Assembly (NCBI GenBank): GCA_001466705.2
Contig: LATX02000189.1
Coordinates: 558,001 to 622,000, forward strand
Direction of reading: 5' to 3'
DNA from: Moniliophthora roreri
Taxonomy: Eukaryota > Basidiomycota > Agaricomycetes > Agaricales > Marasmiaceae
Length of the DNA: 64,000 bases
Part shown: piece by piece, positions 49,811 to 63,490 of the stretch
Numbering within the stretch: position 1 is the first letter of the stretch
How the letters are laid out: every line of letters begins with the position of its first letter
Notes under the pieces: generated by a model
Told to the model about the DNA's origin: nothing
Database searches by the model: none
The model's input: only the letters and a program-made list of their open reading frames with translations
Program-made: the position numbers and the translations under genes

Positions 49811-51155
49811 CTATATCCCATACATCTTCCTCGCATTCTCCCTACCAACTTTCAGCACAGTTTCGCTGTTGCACGCCGACGCTGCGTCACCGCCCTCAGC
49901 CTTTCCATTCAGAATGTCGGAAACGAAATCAGTTGTCCATGGTATCATTGCACTATGCGACAAGGGTAGACGTGCACCGCTCAGTGAAGGCAGTGAGGAA
50001 TAGATATTAGATGGGACCATGTATGGGGCGTCGGTCTCCAAGACTATACGAAGACTATGTGGACCCATTTGTCGCACAGCTTCGGCAGTGTTGAGATTCG
50101 TTGAATAGGTGATTACACCTGCAGGATGCTCAGCGACAGATCGTGGACAAGATGAGCATTCTTACCCGTAATACCAATGTATAGGTTCGGGAAATGATCC
50201 AGTAGTCTCTGAGCGAATTCAGGCGTATCGGTAAAGCAGTGTATATGTATCTGAAGATCGACGCCTAAATAGGGTGGTGTAATATAGCTGAACGGAACGT
50301 ACTGGGTGGTCTTTTGGCACAACCTGCTTCAAAATCCTCTCAGTATCAGCATCGGCTTCTCTGGTATGTATCGTCAAAGGTTTGCCCAATCTGACGGCGT
50401 GCTCTAACTGGCGGGTGAAAACGGTTCGCTGTACGTCTCTCGGCGAGAGGTCATAGTGGTAGTCGAGGCCAATTTCTCCCCAACCAACACATCGAGGATG
50501 CTTCATGGCCTCTAAACTGAAATATAAACGGTATTCATCAGTCCCTTCAGAGTAGAACAGACAAGCGCGTACATTTCTTGCTCTACATCATCTGTGTAGT
50601 TCTTGGATTCATGTCTGGAGGCGTGGTTATAGGCTATCCAGAATACTCTAGTATCTACTCACGGATGCACGCCTGGACGATGAATCGTCAACTCGATACT
50701 CCAGGGCAGATTCAGGATTTAAGCATACCCATAACAAACCAATACTCTAAACCACCCCATTTCATCTTCCTATCCTCCTCACTCAACGCCGAATCAGCAA
50801 ATTCCTTCCACAAGGATCGGACTGGTGCTTCGCACCACACATCTACTATGGCCTCGACTTTCTTTCCCTCGTACATCCCCTTTACAAAATCAAACACAGT
50901 TTCATACTGCCCATCCTTGTATTTGTGACGATAGGCCTCGAACGTCGACGCCAGATGAGTGTGGGTGTCCACGATTGACTGTGCCTCGCTGCGAGCTGGG
51001 AGGAGTAGAGCCGTTTCGGGTACAGACGGCGACTTCTTTTTGCCCATTTTACGGGTTGTGTGTCGATTGTGAACTGTGGCAAATGGTCGAACAAATCGAT
51101 GAGGATGAGGATGAAAGAGCTGAGAGGCACATGGTTTAAAGAAAACTCTGAGCAT
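49811..51155 (-). CDS. TatD-family metal-dependent deoxyribonuclease (Scn1-like)
   Basis: Amidohydrolase-fold nuclease; yeast and animal relatives act in DNA degradation or repair. Key segments: IVDTHTHLASTFEAYR (HxH metal site), GWGEIGLDYHYDLSPRDVQR (catalytic Glu and Asp), FTRQLEHAVRLGKPLTIHTR (His), VHIHCFTDTPEFAQRLLDHF (His) and LRIVLETDAPYMVP (final Asp). It ends NARKMYGI at 49811. Two possible starts: MLRVFFKPCASQLFHPH at 51155 gives a basic, presequence-like leader (FVRPFATVHNRHTTRK), while MGKKKSPSVPETALLL at 51047 gives the cytosolic/nuclear form. Several short introns. An ACGCGT lies at 51195-51200, just upstream. It resembles the Cut9-interacting protein Scn1 group. Confidence 0.88.
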
Positions 51156-51327
51156 TCGGAGCGAATTGCCGAGTGAGTCATTACATGTGCTCGAACGCGT
51201 CTGACCACTGGTGACCAATGACCTCTGACTCTCATACTGGTACTGATGTGAGTCCATAAGCACAGTAGTACTAGATATAAACAAGCATCCAGAAATAGAC
51301 TAGAAATAATCCTATAAAGCGGAGGGC

Positions 51328-53583
51328 CTACAACGAGTCTTCCGGAGCCCAAAGGACACATCGTCCGCTCGCGTTTCCACTGACCACCCGCTCGACTATA
51401 CTGGGATGAGAGCAAGTCACAGCTTGCACCGCTGTAATCCTAGGTAATTCATGAGTCTGTGTACTTGAGGAACAGCTGGTTTGTTACTTACTTTGACTTG
51501 TCCGATAACTTGGTGATCAGTTCGCCCTGTAACGTGTTAGTTCAGCTCGGTTTGGTATCAGCAGAAATGCACTGACTTTGTAAGAGTAAAGATCAAGGGA
51601 ATGCTGCATATTTCCAATCTAAGAATCCTTTCAGTGCGACGATCGAAGTCTATACGCATCAAGACCTACAGTGAAATGAGGATAGACATCAGGGTTCGAA
51701 TTCCATTGTGCCCTGAACACAGTGAGCCATCGTCCCTAGGAGAGGTCAAAGTAAACGATCCGTCGCTACATACTGAATGAAGTCTTTACTGTTTGGCAGT
51801 CATGGCGTATGCGATGGAGGGGCCTCGACGAGGGGAATGTGCCGGTTTTGTCAAATGTTTTGACAGGGTCAAAGTCCCATACTGCAATTAAATCAGTCAG
51901 ATGCGTGAAGAGTCCGAACGGAAGGCATATACTTCTCAGAGCATCATCGTAGCATGTGCTGACAATGCTACGTCCTCTAGGATCCCAATAGGCAGAGCTC
52001 ACAGACTTGTCATGGCGCCATTCTGCACGAAGACATCCGATTCCGTTCTTTGACTCGGTGTGCTTCTCTACTGTCTCGAAATTGAATTCGATTGGTACAT
52101 CACTAGATGTTTTGCCTTTGGGCGTCAGGGTCTGTAGTTTCCGAGCGTCCCAAATCCTAGTTCACATTGTTGCGTCAGCAGCACCAAACTAGAACAATGA
52201 CAAAAGCCTTACTTCATGGACCGACTAAGACTTGAAGTTACGAGGAAATGAGGTTGAGTCGGGTTTACACTAACGCAACCTATTTTCTGGTCTGACAATC
52301 CATACCACCGCGCCCGTGACTTGGGTTGGCGCAGGTCAAGATGGGTGAGGCCACCTGCTGCGTCAGATACCCACATTTCATGGCCAGTCGGTGGGAGGTC
52401 GATACTTGTGATAAGATTATCGTCCGATGAGAGTATTTCGCGCGATACTCCGGTGGTGAATGATAGTGACCGGATTGTACAGTCGTACGAGCTTGTGAAG
52501 ACCTACTACTCATCAGCTCTGGAACGAATTACAAGGTAAGACAACGTACAGTATGAGAATCCGCTGGATCTAACTTCACAGAAGAGATGGACTTGGAAAT
52601 GGAGAAATGAGGGAACATTCATTCGTGGAATGACTCCAGGGGACATACTGATTTCGATGTGGCCGGCCAATGAACTTGCAAACGCCAATACTTGCCACCT
52701 TCACGATCTTCCGAATTACCTTCGTCGTCGTCATCGTCATCGACCTCATCTTGGGGCGCTCTAGCATCCCATATACCAAGTTGACCATGTTTATCTGAAT
52801 TATCTTATGGTAAGCAATAAAAAGCACATATCAATGAAAGCAGCAAACCTCCGAAGAAGATAAGGTCCTTAGTCGGCTCAGGATGATATGTAGCAGAATA
52901 GATCCTATCCTGCGTAACCTTTGCTCTCGACATAACCTTTAAATTCTGTAATTTTTTCCTCAGATCTGCTACCTCTCGTTCGTGGCGCTTGTCATCATCA
53001 TAGGCAAACACATTTACGCTTCCAGCCCGACGAGGCTGCTGGGACACGTTCTGAAGTTGCGTCGCTAGCGAATTAGCGCTATCGGGATCATCTTCAGTGA
53101 GCGTCTTCAACTCGAGGTCATCGTGTCGGGGTCGTTTGGCAAGTCTGGCCTTTTCCTCTGCCTCGATACGTTCTTCTGCCTCCTTTGCTCGCCTTTCCTC
53201 AATTTCAGCCTGTAGAAAAGGATACATACGAGAGTGAGAATAGATAAATTGAAGCCACACACCTCCCGCTTCCGTTTCTTCTCCGGACTCTCGTTCGGAT
53301 CTATAACATTCCGCAGACGTGCTGACTGTCTCCTAGGTGCTTCGACTTCCTTCTCCTTCTTGACTTTCTTATTCGGCTGGATTGGCTTTACCTTGGTTTT
53401 GGGAGCCGGTGCCTTGGGCTTGGATAGGCCGAGCTCTTCGACGGCTTGTTTGAGCTCGAGCTGTTCGAGTAGGGCGCGGTTCCTGGCGATGTTGGCCTCG
53501 CGTTCGAGTTCGCTGGCAGTAGGATGAGTATTTCTTGGAAATATTTGAAATATTTCGGCTTACTATTCAGAAAATTGAGGCAT
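51328..53583 (-). CDS. CMR1: Cmr1/WDR76-type DNA-damage-binding WD40 protein
   Basis: WD40 protein that binds DNA/chromatin and gathers with damaged-DNA and protein quality-control factors. Exon 1 is 20 nt (53564-53583); a 51-bp intron (53513-53563) joins MPQFSEYELEREANIARNRA, the conserved N-terminus. A basic region (RRQSARLRNVIDPNES, KRKREAEIEERRAKEAEE) precedes KVTQDRIYSATYHPEPTKDL, the first WD blade. Later blades include FFGDKHGQLGIWDARAPQDE, MWVSDAAGGLTHLDLR, SSLSRSMKIWDARKLQ and YDDALRIWDFDPV. The last exon gives RVVSGNASGRCVLWAPEDSL with a stop at 51328-51330. ACGCGT sits 5 bp before the ATG. Confidence 0.92.
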
Positions 53584-53587
53584 GACG

Positions 53588-53593
53588 ACGCGT
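53588..53593. promoter_or_regulatory. MCB-like ACGCGT immediately upstream of CMR1
   Basis: The palindromic hexamer ACGCGT lies in the immediate upstream/leader region of CMR1. It is a candidate MBF site only; one such site is expected by chance about every 4 kb. Confidence 0.3.
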
Positions 53594-53884
53594 TCAGCGA
53601 TGGAGGATTTGACGCAAGCGTGGTGAGACACCAAAGTTCGAATTGTCACGTCATAGTCACTCTCACGTGGAATGAGTCACATCAAGTTCAGAACACCGTT
53701 ACACCAAGCAAAAGTAACAAGGAAGGCAGAGATAGCTACAGCAAGTAAAGATATGCATAAACAGAGATCTCAGTCAAATTCGCAATACAATCAACGTGAA
53801 CATTATGGTAGGTATCCTCCGTCCATGGATATCGTAGGTAGCTGGGCGGCAGAAAAGGAAAAGAAAGATCGAGACTTGCTTGCT

Positions 53885-55687
53885 CTACGTCACCTCCAAC
53901 ACCGAAGTCTCCAAGATTCGGAACATTTGCGGATCTTTCGATTCCTCTGTCCACCCAACTACCTCTCGCCAATTGGCACTGTTGGCTTCCTTCTCACCGG
54001 CTCCCGCAAAGATACCCACGTCCTCGTCACTGAGCCCGCGGAAGAGCATGAAAAGCCGCGTGAACACACAGGGAGGGCAACTCTCGATGGTGATGTCTAT
54101 GGCCGCGGCAATCCTGCTTGGACGAAGGAACCGATATGCAATGTTCTTGTGGATATTGAAAGCGGAGATGTTGTTGCTGTCATCGTTGACAAGTTGGGTA
54201 ATCAGCCAAAAGTGTAGTGAAAACAAAAAAACAGGGTACTCACTTGATAAAATTGGTTTTGGCATAGAGCGACATGCCGAGCTGATCTAAAACGCCCATG
54301 AGATGAGGAATGAAATCCCTAGTTGACATCGCAAAGCCGTTTGCAGGTGATATGACTTCATCGGGATCGAGCATTCCGGCATCGGGTCTAAATTATGCGA
54401 ATAAATTGACACGAATGAGACTCGGACGAGTTTGCTTACATTGCTTCATAGTACAACGCCGTTGTGACCATTTGGCTTTCAAAATGTTCCAGAGCACCTC
54501 CAGGGTTAATTCGAATAAAGTACTGGAATTTGTTGTCATCCGTATGTTCAGCTGGAGGCCAGGATGCACCGAGTTTCCAGAACGGAGAGAATGTGAGTAT
54601 CACATTCGTTACCGCCTGTTCCGGAGACAAAATGCTTAAATTGCATTTTGCTGCTGTTGGTTTAGCGGCAACTGCCAATTTGGTCATGACTCGGGAGTCG
54701 AACATGAATTCAGGCGAGTACTCTTGCTGATTGATAAGTCGAGTGCCGCTGAATTCCATTGTATGCGTGTCACCCTGGTGCACTATGTCCAATTTCCCCC
54801 AGAACATGCCGTCGACAGTTGTACCATCTTCCATTCGTGCCATATCTAGTTCGTCGGAGCTAATGGTAGTGTCAAGAGCGACGTGTTGCCCGGGACCGAG
54901 TTCGAGGTTGAAGGTTGCGGGCATTTCCAAAACGGGTGGAGGGCTAATGAGGTGATGAGATGTTGGGTGATGTGTAAAGTGTAAAGTGTGTTTCGACTCA
55001 CGGAGGTGGACTGGATGCGGAGTAAGCACAGGTCGACATGGGAGCATTAATATCACTCACGGAGGTTCATCCGGTGGAGGTGGTGCGTCGCTTACAATCT
55101 CAACTCGAATTCCCTGAGCTCCCATGGCAGCGATTTGGAAAGAGTCCTCGCTTGTGAGCTACAATTGAATACCATTGAGTATCTGCCTTGCAGGTGCTTG
55201 AAGAGCACGCACATAGATATATGGCCCGGCGACCAAGCGCTACCGATATCGATTGAGCAATTTTTCCAAAGATAATGGAAACAATGTACTCACAGCCGCA
55301 TGGATCGAGGCATATTCTACGGGTACTCTGAGGGTAAAGACAGCATCTGGCGGTGGTTTTGCCCAGTTCCGAGCGACTTCTTCGAGTTCCTAGAAAAAAA
55401 GTGAGGTCGAGATGCAAGCGTGGAGTCGACAGGAATGACGCACAGCAAATGAATTTGGCAGCTAATGAAGGGATGCGGGGTAAGCCTCGCGACTTGCACG
55501 ATACAGAAGCAAGATGACATACGGTGCAAATAGTTTCCATTTCGCCAAAGGCCAGGGTCAAAAGACGCTGACGGGTGAGAGCCATTGTGGGCATTTGTAG
55601 CGGTTTATCTGGTTCCTTGCTCTTTGGTCTGAATCTGCCCCAGAACGAATTGGATGGTAAACTGCCGTTTGTAGATCTAAAAAGCAT
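53885..55687 (-). CDS. Conserved fungal protein of unknown function
   Basis: Multi-exon gene. The start MLFRSTNGSLPSNSFWGRF at 55687 or, within it, MALTRQRLLTLAFGEME. A 130-bp intron then joins ELEEVARNWAKPPPDAVFTL. Further exons give LVAGPYIYVRALQAPARQIL, a Pro-rich link, MPATFNLELGPGQHVALDTT, GMFWGKLDIVHQGDTHTMEF, YFIRINPGGALEHFESQMV, then FAMSTRDFIPHLMGVLDQLG and the last exon NIHKNIAYRFLRPSRIAAAI, ending MFRILETSVLEVT at 53885. The sequence looks like a globular, mostly beta protein without membrane spans. I recall similar proteins in other Agaricomycetes but cannot name a family. An open frame on the plus strand at 53672-54217 is its shadow. Confidence 0.65.
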
Positions 55688-55911
55688 TTTTAAAGAGGAG
55701 GGCCAAGCAGGGGAAGATGAAAGATCTTACGCAGGAGATAAAAGCATCGCAGCGAGAATTTTTGCACCAACGGGTTGATAAACCTCAGGCTGTCAGAGTC
55801 ATAATCCTCGAATCGGAAAAGTTCAAGAATGAGGATTACACGAGGCATGGCTGACACCCATAGAATCGATAATCACGCATGTCACACTAATCTTCTCTAC
55901 CTTTCCACATC

Positions 55912-56672
55912 ATGCAGCATCTTCTTCGGCCGCTTTCTCGCTCCATTCCCCTCATCCGGACAAGAAACTTCGTGTCAACCGTACTACTGAATCGTCCACT
56001 AGAGCAGTTGACTCTTGCAGATCTAAGGAAGGAGGCGCGTTCTCGGGGTTTATCATCGTAAGCATCGACTTTTTTCCCCCTCCTTTTTCGTCATTTTTGA
56101 AATCGGTCAAGTACAGGGAACAAAGCAACTCTTGTAGGTCGTATCAGGGAACATGAAAAGAGTCTATCCTCCAGTGCTGTGACTGCCCAGGCGACTCCCG
56201 TAGAAGCTACGCCTGAAGGCGTTGCACCTGGCATACCTCCTGAGGCCACGCCTGCTGCTCCATACAACTTTCACATCATAATCCCTGATGCTACCTATCA
56301 CGAGCCAGAGCCTGCGGTTCAAATTGTGCGTGCTTAATTCGCAATCCGAGTCTTTCCGAAGTCATGTTGATTACTCTCTAGCCCTACGTCCCAGACTTGT
56401 GGACTTCATCCACTAAAGCAGAGGAACCAGAAGCAGTAAAAGGGGAAGAACAGCTACCCAAGCTCCTCGTTATTGCGGGAGTCGAGACGCACCAAGGTGG
56501 AGGACCATCACACAACCTCCTGGATACGACCATCTCCGAAGCTGCACCATCAGAGGAAGCTATGCCTTCAAACAAACCGGGACAGGGCGGACTGTTTGAC
56601 GATATGGCGGAAGATTTGGGATTACCACATGTGGAGGAGATGAAGAAATCGTTATGGAAACTCTTGTCTTGA
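55912..56672 (+). CDS. Mitochondrial SAP-domain protein (Aim34-like)
   Basis: The start MQHLLRPLSRSIPLIRTRNF is an Arg-rich, acid-free presequence. A SAP domain follows directly (LEQLTLADLRKEARSRGLSS, then after an intron TGNKATLVGRIREHE); the acceptor was chosen because only the AAG at about 56116 gives the right frame. The rest is Pro/Ala-rich and acidic (VEATPEGVAPGIPPEATPA) and ends LPHVEEMKKSLWKLLS at 56672. SAP domains bind nucleic acid; yeast Aim34 combines the same features in mitochondria. It may act on mitochondrial DNA or RNA, but this is inferred. Tandem with the Coa8-like gene, 160 bp apart. Confidence 0.75.
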
Positions 56673-56834
56673 AAGACGGACAGTCTTTCCTAGATATTAT
56701 GATTGGGAAAAAAAGTACCTCTTTCCTGTAGACACGTAGCTTCGCGTTGGATGTGGACCTTGTGCCATTAGGTACATCTTGCGCTGTAATTAGTGAATAC
56801 ATTTTCCAAATTATACGAGTTTTGGGCGTCGACA

Positions 56835-57435
56835 ATGCTTACACTTGTACCACGATCATGTCGGCTATTCATTCGGCCATATCGTCTCCTGCATGCCTCA
56901 AGTCGGGTTTCTAAAGATCTAATAGGTCCTCCAGACCAGATATCCAATATCCGACCCGTCATATATGACGACGTCCCAAGCCCACCTCCACCGTCACTGC
57001 TTTACCACCCGTACTCATTGGCAGAATTCGACCCCGAACCGTCCAACAACGAAAGCGCCAATGAATTGCAATGGAAACCACAGAGAAAGCAGTTAGATGA
57101 TCTGAATCATAACTTTTGGCTTGACGTGCGTATTCGCTCAGCTCTTCCTGACCAATACTGTATCTAACGGTACACACCTACAGAGTAACCTCCGCTTCGA
57201 AGGCGGCAAAAAAGCTGTGCTCGAAAGTCTCCCTTCCTCAGCTTCATCTATGGACAAAGAGCACGCCCTCTCCGAGTTTTACAAGCAATGGCTCATGCAG
57301 GAAAAACCCCGCCTCGACGAGTACGACCAAATGTATCGCGCTCGAAATATGGCAGTCATTGTCTTGGCCGCTCGGACTAAAATCGACCGATTCAAAAGTC
57401 GTTTGGCCAACATAGTCGGCATGGGTTCGAGGTGA
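56835..57435 (+). CDS. COA8: Coa8/APOPT1-like mitochondrial protein
   Basis: Homologue of the cytochrome c oxidase assembly factor 8 (APOPT1) family. The start MLTLVPRSCRLFIRPYRLLH is a basic mitochondrial presequence. The conserved core is GPPDQISNIRPVIYDD, then SPPPPSLLYHPYSLAEF and LQWKPQRKQLDDLNHNFWLD. A 61-bp intron with GTGCGT donor joins SNLRFEGGKKAVLESLP. The C-terminal half has ALSEFYKQWLMQEKPRLDEY and YRARNMAVIVLAARTK and ends at 57435. Length (about 180 residues) and order match the family. The upstream open frame to 56793 lacks an ATG. Confidence 0.85.
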
Positions 57436-57492
57436 AGCATGTTACACAGTAACATATATATTGTATGTACTCTTGATACTACGTACCCCAAA

Positions 57493-60400
57493 TCAAGTAC
57501 GATTCCAAGCAATCTCCTCCCCTGCCAACTCCCTAATTCGATGATACACATCATTCAGATCCAACTCACCCAACTTGTCGCACTCCACATTATAATCTGC
57601 AATCAACCTCTCAACCTGATCTTGAGGCATTCCCGGCCAACGAGAAGCGATCTCCTCCGCAGAGGGTATAATGAGTGCCACGTCCGGTACCGTTTCATAC
57701 CCTTCTATTTCATGCTCCCTCGGTAAAATCTCGAGTAACGTGGTGTATAAAGCGGTGTCCTTAAACCGCTTAGTTAGTTCTTCGTCTGTTACGTTGGTGG
57801 TTTGACGTATGACGTCCCAGCTGGAAAAAGTGAAGGGTCAGGGAAGCGATGATGAAGGGAGGTTTGCATATGTACGCACTCGTCGTGAATGTAGACCCGT
57901 CGCCATACTGTACGGAATGCAGATATTTTTCGGGCTTCGGGAAGCTCCAAAGGATTGGAGTATCAATATCAACCGTGTACCAATGCACGCCTTACTTACC
58001 TGGCATCTGGCAAGAAGATGAAGTGCTGTGGAGTAATCCTGCACAGTGTCGTTGTTGTCCTTCAGTGTCAACACGTCCACAGCATCTTCCATCGATAAAC
58101 TCTTCCCTTGAAGGAGATTGCGAACCAGGTTCTTGAATATCTGATGAGGTCCTATCACATCAGCACGCAATCCTGTACGAGCTGTATCTGGTGGATACTC
58201 ACATGCGCCAGTTCAGGTCTATCCGATAGTGTTGACGCCCGTTCCTTGATTATCATGTCGGTTTGCGTGTCTAGAGATCTTCTTCCACGCAGCTTATCAA
58301 GAACTGCCTTGAACTCGTTGAGCAACGCATCATGCACACTGACAAAGTCAAGCTCGTCATGGAATGCTGAAGTACAAATGATCAGTCATAGATGCTCCAA
58401 CAGAAGTCGAAAATTGCACCATCGAGTAATCCCGAGTCTTCTGCATCTTCCGCCTCTTGCAAATGTGCAAGCTGAGACAACTTTCCAATACTCAACATGA
58501 GCTATTCAAACGGCGATATTAGCGAAAGACAGTGATATGGCCAGTCTGGAATTCGAACCTCTTTCGCCTCGAGATTCGTTTCCTGAGTAGCAAACTGAAG
58601 AAGGGCAGTAGCTGCCGCCTCGTGTCGCCGATTCCGAAGATCTTGGATCCAAGATATTGCAGGATTGGGATGCTCCGCAAAGTACTTGTCCAAATACTCG
58701 TTGTGAGCAGGCTGTTGCGCGAACATGACGCGTAGCTCGCCTATTCGTTCGTCAAGTGGATCCCGATTCAAAGATAACCTTAGTTCTGCTTACCATGCTG
58801 GATATACCATCGGTACAGTTCAGTGGTGAATTCCTCCTTAAAATGGTCGACGTATTTCTGAATTCGCGCGGCGTTCGGGTTCTCTTCTGGTGGGAAGACC
58901 GTCTCTCGATGACATAGGGCTGCTAGGGAGCTAAAGTCCCGATAGCGTTCGGCAAGATGGAAGGCTGTTTCTGCTTGACCATTTCGACCTGCAGGGCAAG
59001 TGCATGATCGGCATGTATAACCCGAACAGGATACGAATCAACTTACGAAGAATCTCCAAAACCTCCGGGCGAAGAAGATCAAATTTACTTCTCAGCTCGG
59101 CATATTCGCGCTTGAAGTCGCGCTCGGCTCTATTTGATTCGTGAGCACCACAGCTTGTATAGTTAGTACGCACGCACCCGTTAAGCCACTGGAGTCTTTC
59201 TTGGACGCAAGAGAAGAGAACAGTGGCAAGGTTGGACAAATCTGCGGTAGTAACAACAGCTTGTTCAGGTGCGGATTCGATTACTCTGGTAGACGTGTCG
59301 AAGAGAGCCAATATCCCATCAATGATCGCCTGCTCGCTTGACCATGGTCGAATCATAGGAAGTTCGATACCATAGAGAGCGGTGCTATACACTCGATGCT
59401 GCAGACCTGCGTTTAGAACAGTCTTTTAAGGAGTCAGTCAAACTATAGATTTACAAAGAGTAAAACACGACCCACCAACACAACATGATTCGCTTCTGGT
59501 AGCAGATCTGCGACTCCTCGACCCGACTCTTGAGCTGCGTTCAATGTAATGTCTGGGATCCTCTGAACCAAATGTCCGAGGGCACTGACATGACTGCGGA
59601 AGAAAGCTCTCATGTAGTCATCGTGTTGGGCTTCACCCCGATTAGACATGTACTCATATACGGCGTCATTGAGCACGCTGTGCATCGGTGCTTTCCTGTA
59701 GATGAGGTAAATAACTAATCTAGTCGAAAGGTATATCAGCATACGCGAGAAGTTTGTTGTGTTCCAACCACAATTCCAATGCTGCGTGAAGCTTTTCCGC
59801 GTCACCCAGAAGTTTTTGACGGCAGGTTTGCGACATCTGATCATAGAATTTCAACCCTGGCCACGGTAATAACAAGAAGGGAAGAACTACCTTTACGAGA
59901 ACCAAGTTGTCATTTATGAATTGGATTAGCCAACTGAGGCTTTCAATACGGCCTTTGAGTTGAGAGGTGAGATCCTGACTCATTCGCACTAGTTGCGGAT
60001 CTGCGAAGAACACGTTAGTACAATGCACGAAGGGATGTAAGAGGAACCGCACCAGACTCAAGAATAGCTTGACTGAGCTGTTCTGCTCCTTGCATCAAGC
60101 TTTCTTCATCCAAATCTGGAGGAAAACTGAAATGTAATGGATTCTACAAAATGGGTGAGTATCTTCATATCAAGAAGAGGATGTTGCCCACGTTTGGCAG
60201 GGAGCCGTATAAAATTGCCTGCGTCATAATCGACTTGATCAAATCGGCACGACCATTCCTATGTGCAGGTTATTACACGAGGTATCGCGAGAAAAAATGC
60301 GAGCATACTCTGGATCAAAAGTTAACACTTTGTCGATGTTGACATTCACTTTCATCATGGTAGCTGCTGTGAGCACCAGGACCACACTTTCCGAGGGCAT

Positions 60401-62140
60401 CACACCGACACCAAATGTACGGTCTGTGGCGGACTTGAGCTCGAGACGCTCCTGATAGTCAGACTCTGAGAAAAGAGTAAGTAGGTTGTCGAGTCAAATG
60501 CTTGTATTGCTCACCTCTAGCACAGAGGGCTACAGCATCGCCAAATTGTATGGTCACAAGGAGGCCGTCCGGGAGGAGCTGAATACGAGGATGCATAGGA
60601 GCACCGGACGAGGAGGTCTGCAAGACATCGGTCTACGCCGTATAGATCAGATTACACGAGGAACTCACACTCTGGTAAGGGATGCCCCTAACGCTTTCCA
60701 GTTTGAATGTATCGCCCATGACAGCCAGTTGCACAAGGGCGTAGATTCGTCGTATACTGCCAAGGTCCATCACCATGATATCATCTTGATCTTTGCCAGC
60801 GTACGAAACCAAAACAACCAGCTTGTGGGCTCTAAGATCCTGCATTAATTAAGAGCGAAGATTATCTTCGTCTGTAAAGACTCACCCATCGACAGCGACA
60901 TCAACGAGTTCAAGGTCCATTTTGGCATCATCTTTCTCAACGGAGTCTCCAAATGTCTTCCTCACTGCGGCTCGGATGGTGTCGCCAACATCTTCGTCCA
61001 GAATGACCTCCTCCCACCCATCTAATTTCATGTCCCACTTCTGCACACGCGAATCTACCAATGCCCAAATCTCCCGACCTCCTTCAACTGTGGTGGCACC
61101 AAGGGCCAATGAGCTAATATTGCCAGGTTCCAAGTTGATCTGAGCTGTGCTAGAACTTGCAGGTGTCGAAGAGAACAGCGAAGGAATTAGACGGCTAAGG
61201 GAGAGGTGCTGAGCAGGTCTTGAGAATAGATGAGATGCTATGTGATATTTTCCTCCTGTTGAGGTCAATACAAGTCGAAAGAGTGAGCCAGATGTTGTGG
61301 AGGCAACGTATGTCTGTTGCTGCAGTTGAGTAGAATAGTCATTCTTCGGTCACCACATGATGAAAAATAGAATACGCACGTCGACCCGAATGAGGTATGT
61401 TACCAGTTCTTCGGAAGTGAGACCCAAATGAGTGGTGGTATATTTATCTCCTCCAGCTAGACCGATGCCAATACTGTCCCAAAAACGAATTTCACCGGTG
61501 GTGGAGAGTAAGATCAGACCCGGCTCTCGTCCTGCTCCATACGGTACGAGACAATGGAATGGAGGATCTGTTTGGTTATAGTCCCATGGACACGGGAAAA
61601 TGTAACACGTCGGCGTTCCCTTCAAGGCCTTCAGGGCAATTTGTGAGTGTCAATGTTCCCATACTCAAAAATGGGGACGAACAAGAGCGTGTTGCCACAC
61701 GTAGCAGGTTTGCGCCGAGGTGATCAGTGCGAACCCAGTGACAGTGTCTATCTCCCCAGAATAAAGCTCTCTAAGAAAATCTTTCAACACAAAGTCAATG
61801 ACATTTGTAGAATAGGTATCGGGATTTTCGTACCTGCACTCCTTAGAATCTGCGACACTTCTACCGGCAAGTCTGTGTAGTAAGACACAGAAAGCTGGTC
61901 CGATTTCGCAAAAAAGTTCTCTGTAATGAACCTTCTTGAAGTCTGCTCGGACATGACCGACGTGATCTCGTCCATATCCATTCCCGAAGCAACCGAAAGA
62001 TGTTCATGGGCATTTTCACGGAGTGGGGTTCCGAAATGTGATGACGTGTTTGCCAGGCGTAGCATTCGTGGTGGGGAAGTGGCTGGCTGTTTGAGACGAG
62101 AAGAACGGCGAGGAGCAGGCGAAGGTGAAAATGTAGCCAT
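57493..62140 (-). CDS. NUP133: Nucleoporin Nup133
   Basis: Scaffold subunit of the Y (Nup84/Nup107) complex of the nuclear pore. The start MATFSPSPAPRRSSRLKQPA is at 62140. The N-terminal beta-propeller shows FALITSAQTCYVWQHALALK, PTCYIFPCPWDYNQTDPPFH, EPGLILLSTTGEIRFWDSIG and LSRLIPSLFSS. The alpha-helical half has SLSWLIQFINDNLVLVK, EANHVVLTVLNAGLQHRVY, EILRRNGQAETAFHLAERYR and ALLQFATQETNLEAKELM. It ends DVYHRIRELAGEEIAWNRT at 57493-57495. Roughly 1,250 residues over many short introns. No missing domain was seen, although not every splice site was checked. Confidence 0.92.
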
Positions 62141-63123
<983 letters not shown>

Positions 63124-63490
63124 TGGTTTTATCTTGATAACGATTGCACTTCAATATCAGTGGCACTATATTGTTGGATCGGATTTAGAAACAGACCAGT
63201 GAAAAGCAATAGGTGGTGGTGGAAGGGAGAGAAGAACAACGAGTCAAGACGCGAGCCGCACAGCTTATATACTCGTTCAGGTTCTCACGGACATGAGAAT
63301 GTCATCATCAACAAACAGTAACTCGCGTCGAGGGCGTGACACGCGTCAAACCGCGTCTACTCACACGTAGAGCACCACTAAAGAGTTTAATTTATTGATA
63401 AAAATCCAGGGGACGTTGTAAGAAGCATTTTCACATGAATTTACATCTAACTATTAGAGATACTACGCTGCCGGAAGACAGCCGAGAAAA
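63124..63490. promoter_or_regulatory. H2B promoter region with MCB-like box
   Basis: About 365 bp before the H2B ATG and after the methyltransferase stop. ACGCGT occurs at 63341-63346, with related CGCGTC sequences nearby. This fits S-phase expression; it has not been tested. Confidence 0.45.

Noticed and set aside
53672..54217. 181-residue open frame on the plus strand
   Set aside because: It overlaps the C-terminal exon of the minus-strand gene, whose translation is coherent with upstream exons; the plus frame looks random.
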